From positions 1 through 64,000 of the forward strand of contig ONSR01000040.1 of NCBI GenBank assembly GCA_900320565.1: 64,000 nucleotides of DNA, given 5' to 3'. Both the position numbers and the translations under genes were made by a program. Positions 34,384 through 42,916 of this stretch are shown here, piece after piece. Source of the stretch: an uncultured Prevotellaceae bacterium (GTDB lineage: Bacteria; Bacteroidota; Bacteroidia; Bacteroidales; Bacteroidaceae). Numbering within the stretch: position 1 is the stretch's first letter; the number at the start of each line of letters is the position of its first letter. The notes under the pieces were generated by a model. That model was not told where the DNA came from, did not search any database, and saw nothing but the letters and a program-made list of their open reading frames with translations.

Positions 34384-34526
34384 GAAGTTAAGAGTTAATA
34401 GTTAATAGTTAATAGATAAAAGATAATAGATAAAAGTTAAAAGGTGGGGGCTCGAAAAATAAACTGTTATCTGTTATTATTGTGAATAAAACAAGAAACC
34501 GCAAATCCTTAAATCTTTAAATAACT
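34384..34526. repeat. intergenic short AT repeats
   Basis: A run of GTTAATA and GATAAAA heptamer-like repeats follows the stop codon. No gene or clear promoter is seen. Confidence 0.6.
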
Positions 34527-34979
34527 ATGATTGAGTATTTAACAATGCATCTTTGGCAGATATGGGCCATAGTGGCTGTAATTTGCCTGATTCTGGAGCT
34601 TACGGCTGGTGATTTCTTCATCATCTGTTTCTCCATCGGAGCGGTATTTGCCTGCTTGACAGACGCTCTTGGTGGCGGCATCATCCTGCAACTCATCGTG
34701 TTTGCCGTCTTCACGCTGGCAAGCCTGTTCTTCGTGCGTCCCTTTGCCGTTCGCTTCCTTCACAAGGGCGAGAGCAATCGCGTGAGCAACGCAGATGCCT
34801 TGCTTGGCAGGAAAGGCAGAGTCGTAGAGACAGTCAAGGCCGACAGCTTCGGCAGAGTACAGATTGACGGCGACATCTGGAAGGCTGTCACAAACGAGCA
34901 GAACGACATTCCAGAAGGCACCAACGTCCGCGTCATCTCGAGAGAAAGCACAATCATCACAGTGGAAACAATCAATTAA
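34527..34979 (+). CDS. NfeD-like membrane protein
   Basis: 150 residues. Two to three N-terminal spans (about 8-75) are followed by an NfeD OB-fold domain with ALLGRKGRVVETV and GRVQIDGDIWKAV. Short NfeD proteins pair with SPFH/slipin proteins, and one follows after 15 bases. Together they probably organise membrane microdomains or quality control. Confidence 0.92.
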   Translation: MIEYLTMHLWQIWAIVAVICLILELTAGDFFIICFSIGAVFACLTDALGGGIILQLIVFAVFTLASLFFVRPFAVRFLHKGESNRVSNADALLGRKGRVVETVKADSFGRVQIDGDIWKAVTNEQNDIPEGTNVRVISRESTIITVETIN

Positions 34980-34994
34980 TAAACCTATAAAATC

Positions 34995-35948
34995 ATGGAC
35001 ATTATGGCTTACATTCTCATTGCAATCGTCGTTTTGGTGGTACTTTTCGCCAAGATGGCACTCGTGATTATCCCTCAGTCGGAAACCAAGATTGTGGAGC
35101 GCCTCGGTCGCTACTACGCAACGCTTCAGCCTGGCATCAACATCATCATCCCCTTCATCGACCGTGCAAAGTCGATTGTAGTGCTCAACCACGGACGCTA
35201 CCAGTACTCAACCACCATCGACCTGCGCGAACAGGTCTATGACTTCCCAAAGCAGAATGTCATCACGAAGGACAACGTGCAGACCGAAATCAACGCCCTG
35301 CTCTACTTCCAGATTGTTGACCCATTCAAGGCTACCTACGAAATCAACAACCTGCCCAACGCCATCGAGAAACTGACACAGACAACCCTGCGTAACATCA
35401 TCGGCGAGCTGGAACTGGACGAGACGCTGACCAGCCGCGATACCATCAACAAGAAACTCTCTGCCGTCCTGGACGATGCTACAGACAAGTGGGGTGTGAA
35501 GGTGAATCGCGTTGAGTTGCAGGACATTACACCTCCAGACAGCGTGCTGACAGCCATGGAGAAGCAGATGCAGGCAGAGCGTAACAAGCGTGCCCAGATT
35601 CTCACCTCCGAGGGTCAGAAGGCAGCAGAAATCCTCGCTTCCGAAGGCGAGAAGACAGCCATCGTGAACAAGGCAGAGGCAGCCAAGCAGGAAGCCATCC
35701 TGCAGGCCGAGGGTGAGGCACAGGCTCGCATCCGCGTGGCTGAGGCAGAGGCAAAGGCCATCGAACTCATCACCGAAGCAGTCGGCAAATCCACCAACCC
35801 CGCCAACTACCTGCTCGCTCAGAAGTACATCCAGATGATGCAGGAACTGGCCGAGGGCGACAAGACGAAGACCGTCTATCTGCCTTACGAAGCCACCAAC
35901 CTGCTCGGCTCCATCGGCGGCATCAAGGACCTGTTCAAAACAGAATGA
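34995..35948 (+). CDS. SPFH/Band 7 (slipin, QmcA-like) protein
   Basis: 317 residues. One N-terminal span is followed by the SPFH core: VIIPQSETKIVERLGRYY, QPGINIIIPFIDRA, DFPKQNVITKDNVQTEI and LRNIIGELELDETLTSRD. A long charged helix rich in AEAEAKA repeats (about residues 185-255) drives oligomer rings in this family. It works with the NfeD protein upstream. A terminator follows. Confidence 0.95.
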   Translation: MDIMAYILIAIVVLVVLFAKMALVIIPQSETKIVERLGRYYATLQPGINIIIPFIDRAKSIVVLNHGRYQYSTTIDLREQVYDFPKQNVITKDNVQTEINALLYFQIVDPFKATYEINNLPNAIEKLTQTTLRNIIGELELDETLTSRDTINKKLSAVLDDATDKWGVKVNRVELQDITPPDSVLTAMEKQMQAERNKRAQILTSEGQKAAEILASEGEKTAIVNKAEAAKQEAILQAEGEAQARIRVAEAEAKAIELITEAVGKSTNPANYLLAQKYIQMMQELAEGDKTKTVYLPYEATNLLGSIGGIKDLFKTE

Positions 35949-35979
35949 AGAAATGAAATAATGAAATAATGAAAATAAG

Positions 35980-36014
35980 AAAGCCTGACTTCCCAGCGAA
36001 GTCGGGCTTTTTTA
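35980..36014 (+). terminator. intrinsic terminator after the NfeD/SPFH operon
   Basis: AAGCCTGACTT pairs with AAGTCGGGCTT through a short loop, followed by TTTTT. It marks the left edge of the accessory island. Confidence 0.85.
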
Positions 36015-36184
36015 TGTAAATAAACCGCCAACACAACGTGCTGTGTCGGTCATCGTAGCATGGAGCGTCAGACATCCCGTCCGTAGCCGTCACCACTGCG
36101 AAGCTTCATTACATCGTTTCTTCCATCAGGTCTTTACGTCCTATAAGGCTAAAGACGGTTATCTCGTTGTCCTGGCAACAACAA

Positions 36185-36224
36185 TCAAGGTGTAAGCAAA
36201 ACGATGTTTTTGCTTACACCTTGA
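36185..36224. repeat. perfect 17-bp inverted repeat
   Basis: TCAAGGTGTAAGCAAAA and its exact complement are separated by 5 bases. There is no T-run typical of a terminator on the plus strand. It may be a mobile-element end or a regulatory hairpin. Confidence 0.8.
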
Positions 36225-36447
36225 ATTTTGGCAAACTCGCCAGAATCGCTTGAAATCCTTCTGGTGGCACTTTTCTACCCCAGAGCAAAAAGACACGCTT
36301 AAATCGAATTTGCACTGATACACAGATAGTTATGAAGCGTCACATAATGGCTTATGATGCCGTTTTGCAAGGTAGAGATGGCAAAATCATACGAAAATCA
36401 GGCAAATTTGGCCTTTCAATAGGGTGAAGTTCACCAGTGAAGTTTTC

Positions 36448-36491
36448 AAAAAGGACGTGTCGATTTGACTAAGTCGACGCGTCCCTTTTTT
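36448..36491. terminator. terminator-like hairpin in the island
   Basis: GGACGTGTCGA (36453-36463) pairs with TCGACGCGTCC (36474-36484), flanked by AAAAA and TTTTTT, so it could act in both directions. No gene is read toward it now, which suggests remains of a lost unit. Confidence 0.65.
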
Positions 36492-36823
36492 ATTCTCGAC
36501 CTGAGAAGTTGTCAAAATCGACGCGTTTTCCCGCATTTTTCGACGCTTCAAAATCTGACACTTTGCAAGCGTCATATTACTTTTGCTTACTTTTTGACAA
36601 TTTTAAGTTAATGCTTTTTCTACTGCGAAGTTACTACATTCTCATTGCTGTCTATTAATAACAAACACTAATTCCACTACTTTTATATAAATTATATGTA
36701 TAATCTTCAATATGAATGACAAAGCAAGAATAAATATCGGCCTTAGCTGGCAAATGACAATTAAAATAAGGACTCTTTCGCAAAATTTCAGCTTAAGAAG
36801 AATAATATATGCAAAATAAATCC

Positions 36824-36831
36824 TATATTTG
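36824..36831 (+). promoter_or_regulatory. -7 promoter element of the island operon
   Basis: TATATTTG fits TAnnTTTG. The next coding start is 264 bases away, an unusually long leader for this window. Confidence 0.55.
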
Positions 36832-36837
36832 TACCGT

Positions 36838-37095
36838 CGCAGAGAATCTGTGATAGACATATTGAGGAAGCGTTTAGCGATGTTCCACCTGTTGAATCTG
36901 GACAATTCGCTGGATATTGGAATAGACAAATGCGTTCCTCCCTTGGATAGATTATATACTTTCGAGTGTATATACTGTCAAGGGTGTGAGCCGTTTTCTA
37001 TATTCATATCCAGGCAGTCCAGAGCCTAACAGGGAGTATAGTACTGATAGGCTCACACTTTCTTTGTATGCCTAATTTTAACAAAAGAAAGTTTT
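36838..37095 (+). ncRNA. candidate structured leader RNA or small RNA
   Basis: Three hairpins can be drawn. The first joins 36864-36875 (GAGGAAGCGTTT) to 36928-36940 with one bulge, with inner pairs AGCGA/TCGCT and TGTTCCA/TGGACA. The second is TATATAC (36953) with GTATATA (36968). The third is GTGTGAGCC (36984) with GGCTCACAC (37050). No reading frame with a proper start fills the region. I do not recognise a known RNA family. Confidence 0.45.
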
Positions 37096-38268
37096 ATGGA
37101 CATTTTTCAGATAATCAAATACGAAGGTGACAATTCCACCTTTATTTGGAAACACCCCTGTGAAGATTTTAATACGGGGACTCAACTCATTGTACACGAG
37201 TCTCAGGAAGCCGTCTTCTTTCTTAATGGACAAGCATTGGACTCATTTGGTGCAGGAAGATATACACTTAAAACAGAAAACATTCCTCTACTGAGGAACG
37301 TTATAAATATCCCCACCAACGGAGAATCTGCATTCCATTGTGAAGTCTATTTTATTAATAAGACGGAACAGATGGCAATCAAGTGGGGCACCGATTCGAA
37401 GGTCCAGTTTATGGAACCTACATATAACTTCCCTCTCTCTATTGGAGCAAATGGAGAAATGACTATCTCCGTAGCCGATTCACGCAAACTCCTGATTAAC
37501 CTTGTTGGAACGGAAAAGGACTTGAGCCAACAACAGCTGGTCAGCTATTTTCGTTCTTTTCTAATGACGAAAGTTAAAACCTATCTGGCGCAAGCCTTTA
37601 AATCTAATTCTATCAACATATTTGAAGTCGATGAGAATTTAGAATCTTTCTCTACTACTTTAAGACAGAAACTTATTCCTGATTTCTTAGACTATGGAGT
37701 GAATCTAAAACAGTTTTTTGTCACAGGGGTTCTCAAGCCAGACGGCGACAGCATATATGAAAAATTCAAGGATTTATATTATAGACAATATGCCGACATA
37801 GCAGAGGCTGAATTACAAAAGAGAGTCGGCATCATAGAACAGGAAGAAAGTGCTCAAAGAATGATTATCGAGGCACAAGGTTTAGCAAAAAAGAGAGAAA
37901 CCGAAGGATACACATACCAACAGGAACGTGGATATGATGTGGCAGAAAAGGCAGCCTCAAACGAAGGTGCTGGCAACTTCAGTAGTGCAGGTATCGGCCT
38001 TGGTATGATGACCGGTGTAGGTGGTGTCATTGGAGGTCAAGTTGGTAATATGGTAAACCAAAGCATGGGAGCAATGAACCAAGTTCCAACAAATGCTCAT
38101 TCTTTCTGTGAGCAATGTGGGGCAGCGCTTACACCAGGAGCATCATTCTGTGAAGGGTGTGGAATGCCCGTACAACAGCACACTCCCAATGCCTGCAGCA
38201 ATTGTGGATACCATTTCACAAATTCGAACGGACGTTTTTGTCCTAAGTGCGGAACACAAAGAAAATGA
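37096..38268 (+). CDS. SPFH-domain protein with C-terminal zinc ribbons (YdjI/virion-core type)
   Basis: 390 residues. The N-terminal two-thirds are an SPFH-like domain (start FQIIKYEGDNSTFIWKHPCEDF, then QLIVHESQEAVFFLNGQ), with a charged helix at about 250-295 and a Gly-rich linker at about 295-330. Two zinc ribbons follow with Cys 338, 341, 352, 355 and 367, 370, 382, 385. This architecture is that of Bacillus YdjI and proteins labelled virion core protein, which are linked to membrane stress together with PspA. It has no membrane span itself. It is the first gene of an AT-rich eight-gene operon. Confidence 0.85.
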   Translation: MDIFQIIKYEGDNSTFIWKHPCEDFNTGTQLIVHESQEAVFFLNGQALDSFGAGRYTLKTENIPLLRNVINIPTNGESAFHCEVYFINKTEQMAIKWGTDSKVQFMEPTYNFPLSIGANGEMTISVADSRKLLINLVGTEKDLSQQQLVSYFRSFLMTKVKTYLAQAFKSNSINIFEVDENLESFSTTLRQKLIPDFLDYGVNLKQFFVTGVLKPDGDSIYEKFKDLYYRQYADIAEAELQKRVGIIEQEESAQRMIIEAQGLAKKRETEGYTYQQERGYDVAEKAASNEGAGNFSSAGIGLGMMTGVGGVIGGQVGNMVNQSMGAMNQVPTNAHSFCEQCGAALTPGASFCEGCGMPVQQHTPNACSNCGYHFTNSNGRFCPKCGTQRK

Positions 38269-38274
38269 TTTCAT

Positions 38275-38940
38275 ATGAAAAGTAGTGTGGCTTCTATCGT
38301 AACATATGCTTCTCTTTGGGCAGTTGTTTCAATTATCATTTTTGTTACACCAGGGAAGATTAGCAACTTGTGTGGTTGTGTTTATGCAATTACATTCGCA
38401 TTTTACATTATTGCATTGTTTTTCTCTTACACAACACTGAATCGTTCTCTGAAACAGGTGTTCTATGGCACCCCAACTTTACTGGCAATTTCTGCTCTTC
38501 TAATCATTCAAACCATTTTTTTGTTCATTACGAGGTTTGTTCCATATCTGCCCCATTGGATTGCTATTGTTGTAGAAACCTTGATAATTGGAGGAGGAGT
38601 TGTACTTGCAATCTTGTTGTTGACATCAAAATCATATCTGAATGAAGTTGATGTGCAGACAAAGGATAAGGAAAATTTCATAAAATTGCTGTTTGCAGAG
38701 ATAACAATAGAAATGCAGAAGGAGGAAAAACCAGAGATAAAAAAGCAACTGGAGCAGTTACTGTCCGAAGTAAAATACAGTGACCCCATAAGCGATGCGA
38801 GCCTTAAGTCTCTCGAAGAATCTATTTCCTGTCTGACTGTATCCTTGAAAACAAGTGAGCCTCATCTGAAAATGGACATAATTAAAAAGATTCATTTACT
38901 TCTTGAGGAAAGGAATATGAAATGCAAAATGCTGAAGTGA
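38275..38940 (+). CDS. four-span membrane protein with helical cytoplasmic tail
   Basis: 221 residues. Four hydrophobic spans occupy about residues 5-120. The remaining 100 residues are charged and helical with Leu heptads (FIKLLFAEITIEM, LKKLEQLL-like pattern), probably a coiled coil. I do not recognise the family. It starts 6 bases after the SPFH gene, so translation is likely coupled, and it may be the membrane anchor of the SPFH protein. Confidence 0.75.
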   Translation: MKSSVASIVTYASLWAVVSIIIFVTPGKISNLCGCVYAITFAFYIIALFFSYTTLNRSLKQVFYGTPTLLAISALLIIQTIFLFITRFVPYLPHWIAIVVETLIIGGGVVLAILLLTSKSYLNEVDVQTKDKENFIKLLFAEITIEMQKEEKPEIKKQLEQLLSEVKYSDPISDASLKSLEESISCLTVSLKTSEPHLKMDIIKKIHLLLEERNMKCKMLK

Positions 38941-38980
38941 GTATTATTCAATAAATAATTTTTTTCTAATATTTAAAACT

Positions 38981-39280
38981 ATGAGTAACTTCGATTTTAG
39001 CGATGAAAGGTGGTATGAACACACCGACAGTGATGGAAATAAATATTATGACCACAACGCGCCAGGAAATGGAGGTGGTCTTGGTTGTTTATCTGGGTTG
39101 GGCGTAGCATCATTTTTTGGGGGGGGACTCGGGGTGGTTGTCACTATCTGCAAATTAATATATCCCTTAATATATCCCGGTCGGATGGAGGATGGGGTTG
39201 TCGTTGATCTTTTGGGGGCGCTTGCCATGCTTATTGTAGGGTTTATTCTATTTAGATTCGGTACAAAGCATCATATATAA
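38981..39280 (+). CDS. small membrane protein, two spans
   Basis: 99 residues. A polar N-terminus with DGNKYYDHNAPGNGGG leads to a Gly-rich first span (about 35-60) and a second span (about 75-95). No known domain is recognised. It is in the middle of the island operon, 8 bases before the next gene. Confidence 0.7.
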   Translation: MSNFDFSDERWYEHTDSDGNKYYDHNAPGNGGGLGCLSGLGVASFFGGGLGVVVTICKLIYPLIYPGRMEDGVVVDLLGALAMLIVGFILFRFGTKHHI

Positions 39281-39288
39281 TCCTTTTT

Positions 39289-40716
39289 ATGAAACGATTG
39301 CAATGTGAAATATGCGGAAGCACAGACATTATCAAGCAAAACGGAGTTTTTGTTTGTCAGTCGTGCGGAATAAAGTATTCGCTAGAAGAAGCCAAGAAAA
39401 TGATGATAGATGGAGTCGTGGAGGTGACCGGCTCTGTCGGCATTGATAAAACCACTGATTTGAAAAAGTGGTTTTCGCTTGCAAGACGAGCAAAATCCTC
39501 TAATGACATAGGAAATGCTTCTAAATACTATACTCTGATTTATGAGCAAAACCCTTCAAATTGGGAGTCCTGGTTTTATTCTCAGTATTTCAGGTTATTT
39601 CTTGAGCAAAACAACTCTAATAATTTTGCCAATGAGATACACGATATCTTTGAAACGATGTGGCAGCAAGTCGAAGAGCAAGACCGGAATGACACAATAA
39701 AAGACATCTTAGTACATCTCAACGAATTGCCTGCATTATGTCAGAAAGAAAAATATGAAAAGGAAAAAAAGAATAAAGAGGAGAAGAGAAACCGTGATTT
39801 CGAATATGGACTGTTTAATCTCGTAGCAAATTCTTTCTCCTATTTTCAAAAGCGAACTGACAATTATGGCGACCAGTTAATTTCACTTGCGATGAGTGGA
39901 TTAAAGATCGCAGAAACTTTTTCAACATATGTGACTTACGGAAGCGGCTATGAAATTTTTAAGAACGAAATGGAAGGAGATATAAGATACAGTGTAACAG
40001 TGTCAAAATTCAATAAGGAACAATGGACTGATACGGAATTCAAAATCATCAACTTTGTTGATTTCCTAATTGAAAACAAAATAGAACCAGAAATAGAAAA
40101 GGATTATCCAGTCAATACATGTATATTGGGAGCGGTCTTTCGAGAAAAAGGCAGCCATTGGGTTAGAAAATATAAAATGTTTAATCGTGATGAATTAATA
40201 TGGTTGGGCTCGAATGCAATTTTCGAAAACATCGTCATTCGTTTAAATGAAATGAATAGTCGACGAAATTCTTGGGAACCTAAAAGTAAAATACATGAAG
40301 TCCTAGATGAATACAACAAGAAATATACAGAACTGATGACTAAGGCAACACGTATTAAACCAGATTTTAGCTTCCCTAACTATTATGAAGAACATCCCCT
40401 GCCTTCTTCCGATGAAGAGATCTTTGCATATATTAAAAAAGATTTACAAACATTGAATGAAGAGTATGAAAAGAATTTCTGTCCTGATAAGGTTGAAGAA
40501 ACCTTGGAAAAACAAATCTCGGATTACAATTTCTGGTATAAGCGTGACTACGAGAATTTAATGAGAGATGCAAAGGAAATTGACCCACACTTTACCTTTC
40601 CTAATCTTCTTGAGATAAATCCTATTACGATTGACCGCTTCGTGAACAATAATAGTAGTTGGCTGGAAAACCTGTTGGGAAAATTGTTTCTTGTAATTTT
40701 GGGACTTGCTATATAA
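39289..40716 (+). CDS. TFIIB-type zinc-ribbon protein with C-terminal anchor
   Basis: 475 residues. The N-terminal ribbon has Cys 6, 9, 23 and 26 (LQCEICGSTD, FVCQSCGIKYSLEEAKKMM), a module common at the front of stress- and membrane-linked proteins such as Bacillus YdjG. A mostly helical middle has YYTLIYEQNPSNWESWFYSQYF, which looks like TPR-like repeats, and there is a later pair of similar segments, IKPDFSFPNYYEEHP and IDPHFTFPNLLEINP. The last 18 residues are hydrophobic and should anchor it in the membrane. Function unknown. Confidence 0.75.
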   Translation: MKRLQCEICGSTDIIKQNGVFVCQSCGIKYSLEEAKKMMIDGVVEVTGSVGIDKTTDLKKWFSLARRAKSSNDIGNASKYYTLIYEQNPSNWESWFYSQYFRLFLEQNNSNNFANEIHDIFETMWQQVEEQDRNDTIKDILVHLNELPALCQKEKYEKEKKNKEEKRNRDFEYGLFNLVANSFSYFQKRTDNYGDQLISLAMSGLKIAETFSTYVTYGSGYEIFKNEMEGDIRYSVTVSKFNKEQWTDTEFKIINFVDFLIENKIEPEIEKDYPVNTCILGAVFREKGSHWVRKYKMFNRDELIWLGSNAIFENIVIRLNEMNSRRNSWEPKSKIHEVLDEYNKKYTELMTKATRIKPDFSFPNYYEEHPLPSSDEEIFAYIKKDLQTLNEEYEKNFCPDKVEETLEKQISDYNFWYKRDYENLMRDAKEIDPHFTFPNLLEINPITIDRFVNNNSSWLENLLGKLFLVILGLAI

Positions 40717-40767
40717 TATCTCAAAATAATACTTCGCTTTTAAGAAGACCTAACATAAACCGAAGCA

Positions 40768-42033
40768 ATGATTATGGAAAGGATGCCTAAAAACGCAAAT
40801 GGAAAAGACTTAGAAAATAGGATTAAAGATTTTTTCAAAACCTTTTCCGATATTAGACTGGATAACTCCTATAGGAATAGTAGGTCTCTTAATCCAGATT
40901 TTATTGTATTATATGGGGAAAAACCTATTGCTATAATAGAGGTCAAAGCATTGAAGACACGAAAAAACATTCAGAAAACAATAAAGGATTGCTTCAATCT
41001 ATATAGAACTATAAATAAATCGGTTTATTTCCTTATTGTGAATGTTAATAATGAGTATTGGTATTATGATAGCATAAGAGAGTGTTTTAATTCTGAAGAT
41101 ATATATACTTTATTAGATTTATTGCTTAATGCCATTTACACACATGCCGACAATGGAGATTATCTTATAAAGGATTTCCGCATGAAAGCACAAAATCTTC
41201 AACATTACGAAAAGTACAAGACCTTACTCCATAAATACTTAAAAGAAGACAATCTGCTCACATTTGGTAATCGTGTATTCTTCCATGAAGAAAAAGAAAT
41301 CAGTTTCATGAAAGAACTTTTAGATTCAGAGATAAGCAAATATAAGGGCCTGTGTAAATATACAAAAGCAAACAGTTTTTACAAAACAATTAAAAGTTGT
41401 AAGTTCAGACTATACGATATAGCTGCAATGAATGATGCTCTTGAAACTAAAGTAATAGAAAAGTATCGGCATTTGAAACCTGAAGTTTCTACAATGGGGT
41501 CCTTTGTTCATCAAGGATTTATAATGTGTTTTTCTCAAGATAGCACAGACAAGTTGATGAACTGGAAAATGTATGGAGATAACGGTAAGGGAGTCTGCTA
41601 TGTTATAAAAGAAAAAGCTAACACTGGTAACTTCTACTTTGCCCCTGTGGTTTATGTAAATAAAAGAACTCAACACCCTATTTTGTTATTCTTAAATGAA
41701 CTGTCTGAACTGAGTATTGGTAGCTCGCAGCACTTCCATCTTAGATTATGGCATATCTGGAAATACTTCTTCAAATATGACTATTACGAAGGCGAAAAAG
41801 AAAAACGCTTGCTTTATATAGCAAAAAAAGGCAACCAAGAGATTAAAGAAGATTGGTCAGAAGAATATGGAATAACCCATTATATAGAAAAAGACAATGT
41901 TCCATTTAAAATAAAAGAAGTTATATTAGGACCTCGGTGTGCAAATCCCGTAAATGTAAAAGAATCATTCAAATTAATAACTAACAATTCATATCCTATA
42001 AAACCTTCTGTAATTGTTGGCTATAAAGGATAA
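40768..42033 (+). CDS. PD-(D/E)XK nuclease-like / DUF2971 fusion
   Basis: 421 residues. The N-terminal 110 residues resemble an HsdR-N type nuclease: PDFIVLYGEKPIAIIEVK gives P43-D44, E58 and K60 with the right spacing. The C-terminal part (about 170-420) resembles DUF2971: GFIMCFSQDSTDKLMNWKMYGDNGKGVCYVI near 265-295 is the characteristic block. DUF2971 is common in defence islands, but its activity is unknown. The combination suggests a nucleic-acid-targeting effector inside the island operon. A start at ATG 40774 is also possible. Confidence 0.78.
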   Translation: MIMERMPKNANGKDLENRIKDFFKTFSDIRLDNSYRNSRSLNPDFIVLYGEKPIAIIEVKALKTRKNIQKTIKDCFNLYRTINKSVYFLIVNVNNEYWYYDSIRECFNSEDIYTLLDLLLNAIYTHADNGDYLIKDFRMKAQNLQHYEKYKTLLHKYLKEDNLLTFGNRVFFHEEKEISFMKELLDSEISKYKGLCKYTKANSFYKTIKSCKFRLYDIAAMNDALETKVIEKYRHLKPEVSTMGSFVHQGFIMCFSQDSTDKLMNWKMYGDNGKGVCYVIKEKANTGNFYFAPVVYVNKRTQHPILLFLNELSELSIGSSQHFHLRLWHIWKYFFKYDYYEGEKEKRLLYIAKKGNQEIKEDWSEEYGITHYIEKDNVPFKIKEVILGPRCANPVNVKESFKLITNNSYPIKPSVIVGYKG

Positions 42034-42081
42034 TATTTTTATAAGCAATTATTAAATTATTTACTCTTAAAAACCTTCATT

Positions 42082-42570
42082 ATGTATTCAGAAAATTTAG
42101 AAGAATTAATTTCGTTGGTATTGTCTGATGGAAACCTGACCGACGAAAAACGAGACATCATTAAGCGTAGGGCTGAAAAGGAAGGCGAAGATGTGGAAGA
42201 AGTGATGATGGTCATTAATTCACGTTTGAAAAAGGTCTGTTCTCACCCTGAACAAAAGTCCGATGATGAAGGAAATACACAAGAAAAAACTAAAAAAGGA
42301 ACTGAAACACAAGAACATTTGCTTGTACCAGAAAATGTTGTCCCCAAAGTCCTTAAAATTATAAATGTCTATAATAAGAAAGCCTCTAAGTGGGGGTATG
42401 ATCTACTGGCATACAATGCTAATAGTCATACCATTTCTGGCAAATTCACGCCAATAACAAATGCTCAAGATGGCAAAACAGGCTTTTGGAATGAAGTGAA
42501 AGAAATATATAAAAATGGTGAATTGGAATATGAATGGGAGAAGATTCTTAAATTATGTGGAATGAAATAA
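42082..42570 (+). CDS. uncharacterised small protein, island operon
   Basis: 162 residues. A helical N-terminus (LEELISLVLSDGNLTDEKRDIIKRRAEKEG) looks like the short TerB/SHOCT-like segments found in stress proteins. A polar linker (about 50-80) separates it from a C-terminal domain with WGYDLLAYNANSHTISGKF. No catalytic motif is seen. It starts 48 bases after the fusion gene and ends 4 bases before the next. Confidence 0.68.
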   Translation: MYSENLEELISLVLSDGNLTDEKRDIIKRRAEKEGEDVEEVMMVINSRLKKVCSHPEQKSDDEGNTQEKTKKGTETQEHLLVPENVVPKVLKIINVYNKKASKWGYDLLAYNANSHTISGKFTPITNAQDGKTGFWNEVKEIYKNGELEYEWEKILKLCGMK

Positions 42571-42574
42571 CTTT

Positions 42575-42889
42575 ATGAAACAAGCTACTTTTTATGTTGA
42601 CTTCTTATATGAGGCAAATGAGTATGAATCTCACCTCACTGGTCGATATCGTTTTGACTTAACCCTCACAGATGAGGAGTACGAAGATTTATACAACGTT
42701 TGGTATAGTCACGACGAAGAGCTCAACAGCTGGAGTACAGACTGGACAGGACAGGATGCATGGTACGAACGTATTAACGATGCGGCGACTTATGTTCTTT
42801 TTGAACTTATGAAAAAGCACGAACCAGACTTATATCCGCCGCTTGATGTCCTTTGGGAGCTTTCTTCTGAAACCGCTAATTCATTTTAG
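42575..42889 (+). CDS. uncharacterised acidic small protein 1
   Basis: 104 residues, acidic and rich in Tyr and Trp. It starts with a beta-type stretch QATFYVDFLYEANE, followed by LTDEEYEDLYNVWYSH. The order strand, then an (L/F)T(D/E)(E/K)E helix, recurs in the next gene, so the two may be distant relatives. It could be an immunity or regulatory partner. The family is not recognised. Confidence 0.65.
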   Translation: MKQATFYVDFLYEANEYESHLTGRYRFDLTLTDEEYEDLYNVWYSHDEELNSWSTDWTGQDAWYERINDAATYVLFELMKKHEPDLYPPLDVLWELSSETANSF

Positions 42890-42916
42890 ACGACAAACAC
42901 CTAAGAACAATTGTTT

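Larger units (their letters stand above)
36015..36823. other. hairpin-rich non-coding stretch, left part of the island
   Basis: No convincing gene. It contains a perfect 17-bp hairpin (36185-36224), a terminator-like hairpin (36448-36491) and repeated TCGACGC words around 36455-36575. On the minus strand near 36110-36215, frames such as RFAYTLIVVA and DNEITVFSLIGRKDLMEETM read like pieces of a small protein broken by a frameshift, perhaps a decayed RelE-type toxin. Confidence 0.5.

Noticed and set aside
36387..36575. 62-codon minus-strand frame
   Set aside because: It crosses the terminator-like hairpin and the TCGACGC repeats; no domain seen.
36642..36929. 95-codon minus-strand hydrophobic frame
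   Set aside because: AT-rich sequence gives runs of I and L by chance. It lies antisense to the promoter and leader and has no upstream -7 element that I can see.
36829..37029. 66-codon plus-strand frame in the island leader
   Set aside because: It starts with TTG inside the promoter element and reads through hairpins; no protein features.
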